Source: Nelumbo lutea
Taxonomy: Eukaryota; Streptophyta; Magnoliopsida; Proteales; Nelumbonaceae
NCBI GenBank assembly: GCA_022828595.1
Contig: JAKGHH010000005.1
Span: forward strand, 27,416,193-27,480,192
Direction: 5' to 3'
DNA: 64,000 nt
Positions 52,033-62,430 of the stretch are shown in pieces (the first letter of the stretch is position 1; the number at the start of each line of letters is the position of its first letter). A program made the translations under genes and the position numbers. The notes beneath the pieces are model-generated. The model had not been told where the DNA came from. It made no database searches and saw nothing but the letters and a program-made list of their open reading frames with translations.

Positions 52033-52572
52033 CATGCACCAAGCCTGCAAGCTCGAAGTGATATGTACCGAGCCTGCGAGCTCGTTTTTTTTTTTTTTTG
52101 CATTGAATAGATTGTAAATGAAACATCGATAATGAAATACCTTTTTTGTTTTAAGTGTTGTGCAGTCATTCCTTCCTTTTGCCGAACTGACTATATTGCC
52201 GAACTATTTAGAATTAGGTCCCAAAAGCGAGGGGGTTTCTTGAGGCGAGTTAACATAGTAAGGCTATATGCCTGATCTGTTCTCCGCCTAGGTAGAGTTT
52301 ATCGGTTTTCAATAGGCCTGACTCGGAGCGGGCTATGCACCTCGGGTTTCATACCCATGCTGCCTGCTCTCTCAGCACTAACACTTGGTCTGCGTTGATG
52401 AGGTGTCGAGGTCATCATCAGCTCGGCGCTTTATCCCTTTAGCTAGGATACTTTCCTAGGCTTTGCCCATGCCAGAGAGGCGACTGGGTCTTGTAGTGCC
52501 GAGGTCCTTGATACCTCGGCATTCTGGCCCTTAGGCTCTAGAAGCGGCTCATAGTCTGCTTAGTTTGGTAAC
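52033..52572. other. Spacer between antisense ORF and integrase
   Basis: Non-coding. Includes a repeated AAGTGACATGCACC(A/G)AGCCTGC-type phrase at 52027 and 52058 and a T-run at 52085-52098. The two convergent transcription units would end here. Confidence 0.45.
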
Positions 52573-53660
52573 TTACAGGTAATATCGCCTTAGGTTGACG
52601 ATGTTCCATGCTCGGGGTATTTGTCTACCCTCTAGGGTTTTGAGCTCGTACGCTCCTCCGAGTGCTCTCTTTACTCGGTAGGGTCCTTCCCAGTTCGGTT
52701 TGAGTTTGCCAACGCCTGGTTCATGTACCATGACCTTGCAGAGAACCAGGTCACCGACGTGGAAGTTTTGCTTCTTGACTCTGGCATTGTAGTGCCGAGC
52801 TACCCTTTGCTGGTACGCTATGGTTCCGATGTATGCAAGGTCCCTCACCTCGTCGAGCAGGTTGAGGTTGGTACATAGCTCGTCGTCATTGGTCTTTTCG
52901 TCGTACACTTTCAGCCGTAGTGAGGGGATTTCGATTTCGGCTGGGATGACTGCCTCCATGCCATAGGTGAGGTTGAAGGGAGTTTCTCTGGTGGCGGTCT
53001 TCTCTGTAGTTCGGTAGGCCTAGGACACTGGGCAGCTCGTCCGCCCATAATACTTTAGCTCGGTCTAGCCTGGCCTTTAATCCGCGGAGAATAGCTCTGT
53101 TCATGACTTCTGCCTGATCATTTGCTTGTGGGTGCGTGACTGACGTGAAGTTCTACCGGATCCCCATGTCTTGGCACCATTCTTGGAATTTGATATCCTC
53201 GAACTGCTTGCCATTGTTGGAAATCAGTATCCAAGGTAGCCCGAAGCGACACACTATGTTCTTCTAGAAGAAGTTTTGGACGTTTCGAGCAGTGATTGTT
53301 ACGAGAGGTTCAACTTCTACTCACTTTGTGAAGTAATCTATTGCCACTACTAGGAACTTCCTCCCACCTGTTGTTGGCGGGAATGGCCCAAGTAGATCGA
53401 TGCCCCATTGTGCAAAGGACCATGGACTGGTGAGATACTTGAGGTCAGCAATGGGCTGATGGTGGACATTGGCATGCTTTTGGCACTTATCGCATTTTCT
53501 AACTAACTCAACGACATCTGCTTTCATTGTTAGCCAATAGTACCCTTGTCGTAATGCTTTTTGAGCGAGAGCCCTGCCCCCCAGGTGTCCGCCGCACAGG
53601 CCTTCGTGAATGTCATGGAGTACAAGCTTGGCTTCAGGAGGTCGCGAGCAGCGCAGTTAG
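52573..53660 (-). pseudogene. Retand-type integrase
   Basis: The zinc-binding HHCC domain is LHDIHEGLCGGHLGGRALAQ and CDKCQKHANVHHQP (about 53620-53450). The catalytic core follows with PWSFAQWGIDLLGPFPPTTG (first Asp), ILISNNGKQFED, where the usual Asp is Asn, and HPQANDQAEVMNRAILRGLK (Glu). The C-terminal domain is a 128-codon frame 52959-52573 ending in KPNWEGPYRVKRALGGAYEL. Stops and a frameshift near 52960 disrupt it. Confidence 0.9.
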
Positions 53661-53869
53661 GGGAGCGTGTAGGATTTTTGATACAACCGTCCGTCCATTA
53701 TGACGTATTTGACTGCCTGATGCTTTATCCTCTTGGCAGCATTACGGTCTGTGGGGAGGGTCCCATGTAGCAGGAAGCTCGCGAGCAGATCAATCCAGCT
53801 CGGCTCTGCTTAGGCGACAGGAGCGACCTCCTATGCCCCCCCGAGAATGCTTGGCCGAGGTAAGTCCTC

Positions 53870-54280
53870 TATGTACACAGTCCTCATGGTGTTATCACTG
53901 GTGCTAGCTAACCGGGACAGGGCATCAGCCTCAGCATTCTCTGACCTCGAGATTTGCCTGATGAAGTGTGACTATAAGTTAAGTAGAGCCTCCTTTACTT
54001 TGGCTAAGTAGGCGATCATTGTTGGTTCGCGGACTTCGTATTCGCTTGTAACTTGATTGACCACAAGCTGGGAATCATTGTAGATGATGATGTGTTTTGC
54101 TCTTACCTCTTGGGCCAGGGCTAGCCTGGCTATCAACACCTCGTACTCTGCCTAATTGTTGGATGCAGTGAACTCAAAGTGAAGTGCGTACTCCAGTTTT
54201 GTGCCACTCGGACCGTGAAGAACTACTCCAGCTCCACTGCCCTGCTGATTTGAGGAGCCATCTACGTGAAGGATCTAGGG
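53870..54280 (-). pseudogene. Second (Tat-lineage) RNase H domain
   Basis: The minus strand reads HVDGSSNQQGSGAGVVLHGP near 54270-54215, then AEYEVLIARLALAQEV, IIIYNDSQLVVNQVTSEYEV and ENAEADALSRLAS. This is the additional RNase H between the usual RNase H and integrase that defines the Tat lineage. The Asp/Glu/Asp catalytic residues are visible. A stop interrupts before AEYE. Confidence 0.85.
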
Positions 54281-55124
54281 CTCTTTATCCCAGTTCACGA
54301 TTGGCCTAACCAGGAGAGATACCGAACTGGGTGCGACCTCACGACGCTCAAACTCAACCGGCCTGGGAGCACCGAGCTTGCCCGGACTGGGGGCTTTGTG
54401 CTCAACCGGGCTAGGAACTTCAGAGCTGAATGTGCATTCCGCAACAAAATTCGCCAAGGCTTGGGCTTTGATAGCAGTTCGTGGCTTGTACTGGAGGTCG
54501 TACTCGCTGAGCTCGATGGCCCACTTTGTCAATCGACCAAAGACCTCAGGCTTGAGTAACACTTGCCTCAAGGGTTTGTCGGTGAGGACGATAATGGTAT
54601 GGGCTTGGAAGTATGGGCCGAGCTTGCGGGCCGCAATGACCAGCTCGTAGGCCAGTTTTTCTATTTCTAGATATCTCGTCTCTGCTCTCTGCAACACTTT
54701 ACTAACATAGTAGATGGGACGATGGACCCAATCTACTACCTTTATTAGTACCGAGCTGACCACTTCGTCACTTGCTGAGAGATACAGTTCTAGGACATCG
54801 CCCTCTTCGGGCTGGGTCAAAACTGGGATACTAGCGAGGTATCTTTCGAGTTCGTCAAACGCAAGCTAGCAACCTAGGTTCCATTCGAACCCTTTGCTTT
54901 TCATTGCCTTAAAGAAAGGCAGCGGTCTACCGATTTGGACATAAAACGACTCAGAGCGGCTATTCTACCATTCAACCTCTAAATCTCTTTTACCTTTTGG
55001 GGTGGTCTCATATCCAGGATGACCTTTATTTTGTTCGAGTTGGCCTCAATACCGCACCGGTTGACGACGTACCCTAGGAATTTACCCGAGGTGACATCGA
55101 AGACACACTTGTTTGGGTTTAGCT
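54275..55124 (-). pseudogene. Retand-type RT C-terminus and RNase H
   Basis: After the RT deletion the reading resumes with KLNPNKCVFDVTSGKFLGYV, then NGRIAALSRFMSKSVDRC. RNase H is a 181-codon frame 54820-54275 with VLELYLSASDEVVSSVLIKV, YLEIEKLAYELVIAARKLGP and WAIELSEYDLQYKPRTAIKA. The RNase H part is well preserved. Confidence 0.9.
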
Positions 55125-55388
55125 TCATGCTAAATTGGCATAGAATTTGAAAGATAGGTTGTGTTTCTTTTGTCTAATGGGCCTAACTACAGGGTCAGTA
55201 TTGAGTTTGTGAGTTATGAGGTTAGGGTCTATGCCGGACATTTCTGCCGCGGACCAAGCGAATACATCTAAGTTACTAAGTGAGAAGTGTACCAGTTCGG
55301 ATCGCAAAGGCTCCTCCAGGGAAGCGCCGACCTGAAGTGTTCGGGTTGGGTCCTCTGTCGAGACAGGGATGGGAACGGTTTCCTCCAT
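55125..55388 (-). pseudogene. Retand-type RT N-terminal segment, joined to a deletion
   Basis: Reads DVFAWSAAEMSGIDPNLITH and KLNTDPVVRPIRQKKHNLSF, then stops. The adjacent sequence at 55125 already corresponds to the region after the catalytic box, so fingers and palm with YVDD (about 190 residues, 550-600 bp) are missing. The element could not have transposed autonomously after this loss. Confidence 0.85.
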
Positions 55389-55421
55389 GGGCGCAACTCA
55401 CTCCTCGTTCTGTTCCACGGG

Positions 55422-56051
55422 TCACTCCAGCTCGAGGTCGCTGGCCACCTTGGCCTTTTCCTTGAGGGCGGTGGTGTAGCATTTGCTGGATTCAAGCTGG
55501 TCCCCCTGCACTACCCCAATGCCGAAGTCCGTGGGGAATTTCATGGCTAAATAGTAAGTGGACACCACAGCCCTTAAAGCATGGGTGATCCGCCGACCTA
55601 CTATGCCATTGTATGGGGAGGGGGTCGTAACCACCAAGAAGTCGGGCTTGAGCCTTACCGTGCTAGGCCATGTGCTGACTTCCACAGGTACTGTAACCTT
55701 TCCCAGGGGCCTGACTTCCTCTCTGCTGAAGCCGACCTGTGGGGTGTTCGCGGGCTTCAAGTCACTCTCTTGGAACTGGAGTTTGTCGAAAGCCTCTTTG
55801 AAAAGGATGTCTGTCGAACTGCCGGAGTCGACGAGTATGCACTGGACTTCAAAATCATTGATATTTACCTTTATGACGAGCGCATCGTCATGGGGGTAGT
55901 GAACCCCATGCGCGTCATCCTCGGCGAAGAGTATGAGGTCTTCTATCCTCGGCCGCTTTGGGGGATTCTGTTCTTCTCTAGCAGCCTCACGGGTTGATGC
56001 CCGAGCTGCTGCCAAGGTGCAACCCGCTACAATCGATCCTCCAACTATCAC
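55422..56051 (-). pseudogene. Retand-type protease region
   Basis: A 209-codon frame. The aspartic protease centre is CILVDSGSSTDILFKEAFDK, with downstream PLGKVTVPVEVSTWPSTVRL and the second conserved FLVVTTPSPYNGIVGR. It follows the basic NPPKRPRIEDLILFAEDDAH segment usual between gag and protease in this lineage. It cleaves the polyprotein in live elements. The active-site DSG is intact. Confidence 0.9.
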
Positions 56052-57804
56052 ATGGATCGTTCCCCGAACTGGCCTTTCCTCTGGGGGCTACTTCTATGAT
56101 TGTTCTGCTGGCCGGTTGCTGGACTCGGGGGCTGCTTCTGTTACAGCGTTCGTTACTATGACCGTGGTCTCTATGAAAGCTACAATACAAATTTTTATTC
56201 CTTTCATTCGGGTTCCCTTTCAGACGGGGTGGCCACTTTACATACGGGGCGTCCTTGATCGTCATCAGGATCTCAGCCCGCTTCATGTTCAAGGGTGTGT
56301 AATCTGCCCGATCTGCCGTGGGAGCTCGGAACAGATGACTTGGCTTTGCCCCCCGAGTTGAGTCTTTCTTCCTCCTATCATCCTGGTTGGAAGGTTCACT
56401 TTCCCTCTTCCTTTTTTCAAACCCGCCCTCAGTTCTTTGATTGATCTCCTCCTCCATTCTTATGAACATGTCCGCAAGCTTGAGGAATTCAACTATGATC
56501 GCAGGCTGGTTGACCACCATGTGCCATTTGAATTTCTTGTGCGTCACACCCCTCTTGGCCAGTACGAGCTGTACTACGGAGTCTAGGCGTGGTATCTGTA
56601 AGCATGCATCGTTGAATCGCTTGATATAGCCTCAGATGGACTCCCCTTCCTTTTGGACTATACCGAGGAGGCTCTCCTCAGTTCAGGGGCATCGCTTGCT
56701 GGTGACAAAGTGTGCGGTGAAGACTTGCACAAATTGGGTTCAGCTCCTTATCGACCCGGGGGCCAGGTTCCTATACCAGGTGTGGGCCACTCCCCTGAAG
56801 GTGGTAGTAAAGGCCACACACATGTAGGACTTGCTGGCCCTCGCCAGGTGCATCTGAGACTGAAAAGCATCAACATGATCACTTGGGTCAAAGGAACCAT
56901 CATATTTGTCTAACGGGGGGAGTTTGAAATCCTTGGGAATGGGAACATCGAGGAGTTTTGATGACAGGGGGGAAAGGACTGAAAGAGTAGGAGTAACCTT
57001 TACCTCGTCCGAGCTCGCTTCCTCTTTACCTCTGAGCTCGGGTAGAACACGGGTGGTAGTTCGGCATGCTCGTCAGTGCCTCCGCTGCTGCTTGGAAGGT
57101 CCAGTGTTGGTGTTGCTTGCTTCAGTGTTGCCGAGCTCAATGGGCTCGGACTGCTGGTGGTAGTCTGCAGCTAAGGCGTCAAACTGGTTTTCCGCGAGCG
57201 GGAGCGTGAACTGAGAGGGCCGAAGTGATGCTGTCTTGATAGGCTGGGAGGTTCCCGATCCGCCGGCGTGCTGCGAAGTGGGGGTAGTTTGTCTCTCCCT
57301 CCTGCCAAGGGATGAGACTTGGCTTCTGGAGGGGTTCTGAGCCTGGGAAGCTTCTCCCCGGTGAAGGCGCCCGCCCTGAGGAGAGGGCTTAACTTGCTTG
57401 CCAATGGGGTGCCGAGGTGGGAGCTGTGACTGGCTCTGAGGCAGTTGGGGGAACTATTGTTGGTAGTGGTACTGAGAGACGTGATGTAGTACCTATTGTT
57501 GGTTGAGTTGGTGTTGTTGAAGCTACTGCATTTGGGCTTGCATAGCCCGCATGCATTGCATTAAATCATCAAACTGGTTCTGGCTTGTCACCAGGGGAAC
57601 AATGGTTGGTTCAGCGAAGGTTGTCTCAACAAAGGAGGGAAGGGGAACATTCATAGGCGCCACTGTTAATGGCACATTTAGGCTAGGGATTTTGTCCGCC
57701 GAGAGGGGGATGGTGAACTGCCCGATGCAGACAGTGGGGGGCTGAGGGTGTTCTCCGATGGCATTCAGGTTGGCATTACATCTATCACCGCCGGAGGAAG
57801 CCAT
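55990..57804 (-). pseudogene. Retand-type gag
   Basis: The start is ATG at 57804 (MASSGGDRCNANLNAIG). A proline/glutamine-rich N-terminus follows. The capsid region contains PIPKDFKLPPLDKYDGSFDP, then AHTWYRNLAPGSI and AIIVEFLKLADMFIRMEEEI. The zinc-knuckle-like CSFHRDHGHSNERC is near 56180-56140. Stops at several points (for example near 57525 and 56735) break it. ORFs reading from the LTR into gag are incidental. Confidence 0.88.
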
Positions 57805-57882
57805 GAATGCTAAGTTTTCTTTCTTTAGAAAAGAGCTAGAGGATGAGGGAGGCTTTTTGAAGCATTCCCATAGACGGTGCCA

Positions 57883-57894
57883 AATGATGATGCA
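57883..57894 (-). other. Retand-type primer binding site
   Basis: On the minus strand the LTR end is followed by TTTGGCACCGTC, corresponding to the TGGCGCCGTC-type PBS common in this lineage. The primer tRNA is not assigned here. Confidence 0.7.
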
Positions 57895-58503
57895 TGATCC
57901 GATCGGTCCTAGCTGCCGGTAACCTTGCCTCTGACGAAGCAGGAGATGCCTGAAACAGGGTGGAAACAAGAGATTCCCAGGGGAGGAACCCGGTGGGAAT
58001 GCTCCGATGCTCAAGTTAGTGCTCTTGAGAAGGCAAGGATAATGAGAGATTCTGATACCAGAAGGCACAAAAATATCACCTACTTTTACTCTAGGGGAAG
58101 TGGGCCTCTTATAATCACCCTGGTGCACTCACTCCCAAGCCTCTGCCATATCAGATGTAACCGCCTCGGGGGGGGGCAGGCATAACCGCCACTGTCCTCT
58201 CTGTCAGGGTTGTCTCTGCAACAACTGAGATGGCGGTAGCAGGTGGCCGTTGGAGTGTGGTTGTCATTTGTTAGATCCCTGACCAGTCAGGCGCGTTGCT
58301 TCAGAGTACGGACCTCTTTGTTAGGTACGGTTATTCAGTCATGCGACCTGGAGCTGAGGTGCCAGAGTAGTGCACGAGGTGAAGTCTTGAGTTCGGGTAG
58401 GAATGGCTATGTCGTTGTGCCGAGCTGGCGCTCCTGCCAGGTCACACCCGGTTGCTTCCACGTGTCGCACAGCCAAGGGGTCTGACCAAATCTACCTCCA
58501 TCA
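57895..58503 (-). repeat. Retand-type 5' LTR (609 bp)
   Basis: Homologous to 49018-49812 but about 186 bp shorter. It lacks the segment between GGTAGG and AATGGCTATG (about 58400), where the partner has an extra ~155 bp, and the TG tract is reduced. The TATA-like sequence at about 58110 reads TTATAAGAGG. Confidence 0.93.
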
Positions 58504-58551
58504 ATTATTATAATTACAATTACAATTACAATTATTACAATTACAATTACA

Positions 58552-58582
<31 letters not shown>
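58504..58582. repeat. Compound (ATTACA)n-(ATT)n microsatellite
   Basis: AATTAC-type hexamers, then about nine ATT triplets. The Retand-type element inserted at the edge of this tract, so the ATTAT target duplication is embedded in repeat-like sequence. Confidence 0.9.
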
Positions 58583-58584
<2 letters not shown>

Positions 58585-61500
58585 AAAGAGCTTTGACCAA
58601 TCAAAGCACGCCATGAATTAATGTGATGAACACTTCTTTTATGATACTGGTTGATTGGATGTATCTTTCCGGTATCATAGTCGAACCCTGTCTGTTTTTT
58701 TTTTTGAAAAAGCCCTCAGGCTGCTTGACAGGCCTGATGAAATCATGAGATATATGGGGCCCAATCATATAAGGCAATGAGGACATATAAAAGTGATGCA
58801 AAATTCCCCTACCCCGCCTTCCCCCATTCTACCTCTTCAACTAAAGACGTTAGCTTTAAGGCTGAGTCGCTTACTACCGATCCATGTTCTAGTGCAATAA
58901 AGAGACTGCTCCAACGTTAGCTGGTCTAAGTATTCAATCAAACCTAACAGTCAATGGCAATGGGAAATTGGGAATCATCCCTTGGATTGGTAAATGGGGT
59001 GGATCTGGTCCTGAACTGAATCAAACTCAGGTCTGTGATGGGGACTATTGGGTTGGAATCAGTTTTGTATGTTCTAAACTTATTAAGACCCTAGCCGATT
59101 ATATATAATTTTTTGGATAAAAACAATTATATATAATTTGTGTATATGCATATATGAATCGTTGGCATATCACAAGTGATTCATTTGGATTTGGGTCTAT
59201 TGGGTCGACTCAACCCATTGACTGTTGGAATGGTCCCTATCAAGTTTTTAAACTTATTAAGACCTTATACAAGTGATTCATTTTCAAATTTCTTACAAAC
59301 TTACTAAGGTAATTGTATTTATCCAGATAAATAATTTACCAAAAAACAAACGGGGCCTTAAAAAATCGGAGCAATCTGTAACGTTAAGGGGCTTCAATGT
59401 CCTTGATAGGTAGATTTTGGTTGTCTCAAAAACATCTATAAATAGGGACAACCACCACTCGATGAAGCCATCTCTCAATCATCTGTTTTCCGTCATTCTG
59501 GTGGCTTATAGTCGAGTGGAATGTTGTCTTGAGGTGAACAGAGCGAAGTGTGCAAGTGTCCGGTTTATTTTTGCTTAAATTGCTTGATTAATAGCATGCA
59601 TCTAAAGAATAATTTTGGCCGGCCGGGCCAATTTCTGTTATAGCAGGGTAAGATTGCCTGACTTTAGTCATTTCCGCCATTTTCATTACTATGGTTTGTT
59701 GTCTATAGAATTCTCCTTGGGAATTATATGTTTCTATACGCTGCCCTGTTTACTTCTAATCATGGTCTACTTAGAATTTTAGTTTGGAATCCTATTGAAC
59801 GGTCCCAAATAAGACTGTCAGTGCGTTGGGTATTTAGCCCATTTCCTTAAAGGATGTTAAAGTTGAGCTCGGGAATTTTATTTAAAAATTCCTTTTTAAT
59901 TAGTCACTAGTGGAGGGCCTTTACTTTGTAGGGGCTGGAATGAAATTGTAACATTGTTATTTATTATATTAAAAATAATAATGGTTTCTTAATAAACTTG
60001 TAATTATAAGTACTCGATAATTAAACGAAATAACTTTGTAGTCATAATCATAGGAAGGGTGGACATTGCAAGGGATTCTAAAACCTTGAAAGGTAAATCT
60101 AAGTGATTTTAAACACAAAAAATAAAAAATAAAATAAAATTGGCGATAAATTCATCAAACTGGAAAAACCAAAGAAAAAAAAGCAGAAAATCGAGTCCAA
60201 AGTTCTACTTTAAGACAAAGCTAAACATACATGCAATCAAAGAAAAAGACAAAGTAGATCGTCTTGTAAGAAAAAAAAAAAAACAAAACATTGCACAAGA
60301 AAACCTAAAGAAAAAACAAAAGGAAAGAAATAAAATGGTGGTAAACCCTATGCGGCTATGCCGTTTTAGAGCATCTTGGAGAAGACCAAACACACTCGAA
60401 TAAAAGGAACATACTGCACACGCTCGAATAAAGTCACGTTAGAAAAAACCTTTGAATAATGAAAATTCAAAAACATAAAAACCATGGTTTTTGAACTGCC
60501 GTTGACCCGGATGGATGAGCATTTCGGCCCGGGAACCGTCCAGGCAACTGGTTCCGTTTTGGTTAATGGATTGACATTCGAATTTGGTAACCTTTGATGA
60601 CAATTTTTTTTGGTAAAGCAAGATTCTTTATATTAAAGAGTCAGATCCTAGAACATGCTAATGAGCTATCTGGTTTTGGTTCTATTTATATACTGAATTA
60701 TAATATTTTCTAAATGCTTTATGAGATCAAATATTTCATAGAAAGAATCAAATATTATTGATTCTTTCTACTATATCCTTTGCAGCTGATTGGAGCAAAA
60801 TGTCATCTACCTGTGGTTTTTGGCTGCTAGTAATCCTTTGTGGAGGGCTTGAATCTCTGAGTCTCTGCTTCCAATTGTTGCAATCCTGCTTCCTTCTGCC
60901 ATAATGAGTTGACCTGCTTCAAAGTGAATACAACTGCCATAATGAGTCTCTGCTTCCAATTGTTGCAATCAGGGAATTATCTTGCTTGTGACAGAAGAGT
61001 TGAGCCTATTGCTGTAAGTTCTGTCATTTTGAGTGTTCAAAATACAGAGTTATTTGCTCTTCAACCTGATTGAGAAGCTGTATGGGATGAGTATCTGCCA
61101 TTGCGAAACGTTTCTATTTCTTGCTTTCCAGATACTCCTGCATATGGTTTCCATTTTCTCAAGTAAGGATCTTTTTATGTGTGCTATCAGTTTTCTGAGA
61201 ATCCAGTCAATCATTAATTGCCTGATTTCTGTATCAATCTGAATTGAACAGCCAGATAAAACCTGCAAAAGGATAATATATAATTCTCTTAATTTCTATC
61301 ATCTTGATCCCAAAATGTGCATGAAGCCATTGAGAGGATTTGTTTCTCTTTTAATACCTATCATGTGGGTAGACAATTCAAAGTAGCTTCCACATTAATA
61401 ATTGATATTTAGGTGGAATCTTCAAGGACCATAGCATATTCCAATTGCAACTTTTCCTAAACATAGATGACTGTTGCCATAGAAGCTCCAGAGAGGTTGA

Positions 61501-61749
61501 TTTAACTGAAAAGAGTCCAGTTTTACTGGGCTTCAAAGTAATTGATCATTCTCAAGATTTCTGTTTATTGGTTTCTTCTATACAACTTTCAGTGAATGAA
61601 CTTTTGGTCTTACTCCTGTTCCATCTGCCATCAGTGTTCCCTCTGATAGTTTATTTTTTGTTAGTTCCTTCTTGTTCTCACTCTCCTGTTTCAGCTCCAA
61701 AGTGTGGAGTAACTTATGTCGTACATGTTTCACCCTGCACATGTATTTG
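58583..61749. other. No gene recognised
   Basis: Long stretch without recognisable coding sequence. Small items: a TATA-like CTATAAATAGGG at 59436-59447 followed by a leader-like TCTCAATCATCTGTTTTCC with no gene after it; an A-rich tract at 60110-60340 whose lysine-rich open frame is an artefact; and a short direct repeat of CTGCCATAATGAGT with TCTCTGCTTCCAATTGTTGC around 60880-60970. Confidence 0.5.
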
Positions 61750-62095
61750 GTTTCCATCTTTAATTGCCAACAAAAGATATGGATTCATTTCTGACATAGC
61801 TTCTAACAGCCTTATTCCCCATTTGGAGCATTTTGTTAATAGTCTTTGTATAATGTGGGCTATATCTCTTGAAATATTTTGTTCTTATAATTGTTGCCCA
61901 CCAGCTTCCTTGGTTACTTAGAAGCCTCCACACCTGACTTGCAAACATGGCTTTATTCATTTCCTCTACCCATCTGATGCCCAGTCCTCCCATTGACTTA
62001 TTTTGGCATATTTTGCTCCATGAGATAGTATATGATTTTCATTTTTCATGCTTCCTTTCCATCAAAATCTTCTTTGAGTCTTCAATTTTTTTTGC
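61750..62095 (-). pseudogene. LINE reverse-transcriptase C-terminal fragment
   Basis: The minus strand reads YTISWSKICQNKSMGGLGIR and WVEEMNKAMFASQVWRLLSN, then WWATIIRTKYF. This matches plant LINE pol (W..vC.pK..GGLGiR.l..mN.AlLaKl.WRl....lW..vl..KY). It is broken after KYF. The continuation toward 61450 is not clearly readable. Confidence 0.75.
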
Positions 62096-62203
62096 ATACT
62101 GTTTTGGGCAAGATAGAGGTAGCCAGTGTACAGTGGGATGGCTCAAACTACTGATTTGATTAGAGACTCAAACTACTGATTTGGGCAAGATAGAGGTGTC
62201 TAG

Positions 62204-62430
62204 GGATGCTTTTTGCATACTGCTTTTGTCCACTAAAATTCAGCATCAGACTTGTAGCGACAGTCAGTTCAGTATGCAGCAGTTTTGTATTTGTACCGGC
62301 AGCCATGAAAACTGTCACTAGAACTTCTAGCGACAGTTCTTTTGACAACAGTTTGCCGGCTACGGATAAAATTTCTAGCGACAGTTTTAGGGACCTGTCG
62401 CTAAAAGTCATTTTCCTTTTGGTGTAATGG
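62204..62430 (-). mobile_element. CACTA-like transposon terminus with AGCGACAG subterminal repeats
   Basis: TAGCGACAGT or its complement occurs at least four times (about 62256, 62332, 62377 and 62395 inverted). Read on the minus strand, the end CACCAAAAGGAAAATGAC is followed by TTTTAGCGACAGGTCCC. Clusters of TTTAGCGAC words behind a CACTA-type end are characteristic of plant CACTA elements. Only one end is visible here, and the terminal CACTA is degenerate. Confidence 0.5.

Larger units (their letters stand above)
49018..58503 (-). mobile_element. Complete Retand/Tat-type Ty3/gypsy element, minus strand
   Basis: A 9.5 kb element with target duplication ATTAT at 49013-49017 and 58504-58508. 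The 5' LTR is at the right and the 3' LTR at the left, with a PBS next to the first and a polypurine tract next to the second. Minus-strand order is gag, protease, RT, RNase H, second RNase H, integrase, which is the gypsy order with the extra RNase H of the Tat lineage. A + strand antisense ORF lies between integrase and 3' LTR. The RT core is deleted and many stops are present, so the copy is defective. Confidence 0.95.

Noticed and set aside
55581..55997. 138-codon + strand frame opposite protease
   Set aside because: Antisense shadow of the conserved protease frame; the genuine antisense ORF of this element is at 50259-52032.
57895..58128. Coding extension of gag into the 5' LTR
   Set aside because: The frame runs through LTR and PBS, and a similar chance frame exists in the 3' LTR; the gag start is better placed at 57804.
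60140..60403. Lysine-rich 87-codon frame
   Set aside because: Produced by an A-rich tract; no known domain, and no promoter or splice context.
61445..61921. 158-codon + strand frame
   Set aside because: Lies opposite the LINE remnant and matches no family; the hydrophobic composition follows from T-rich DNA.
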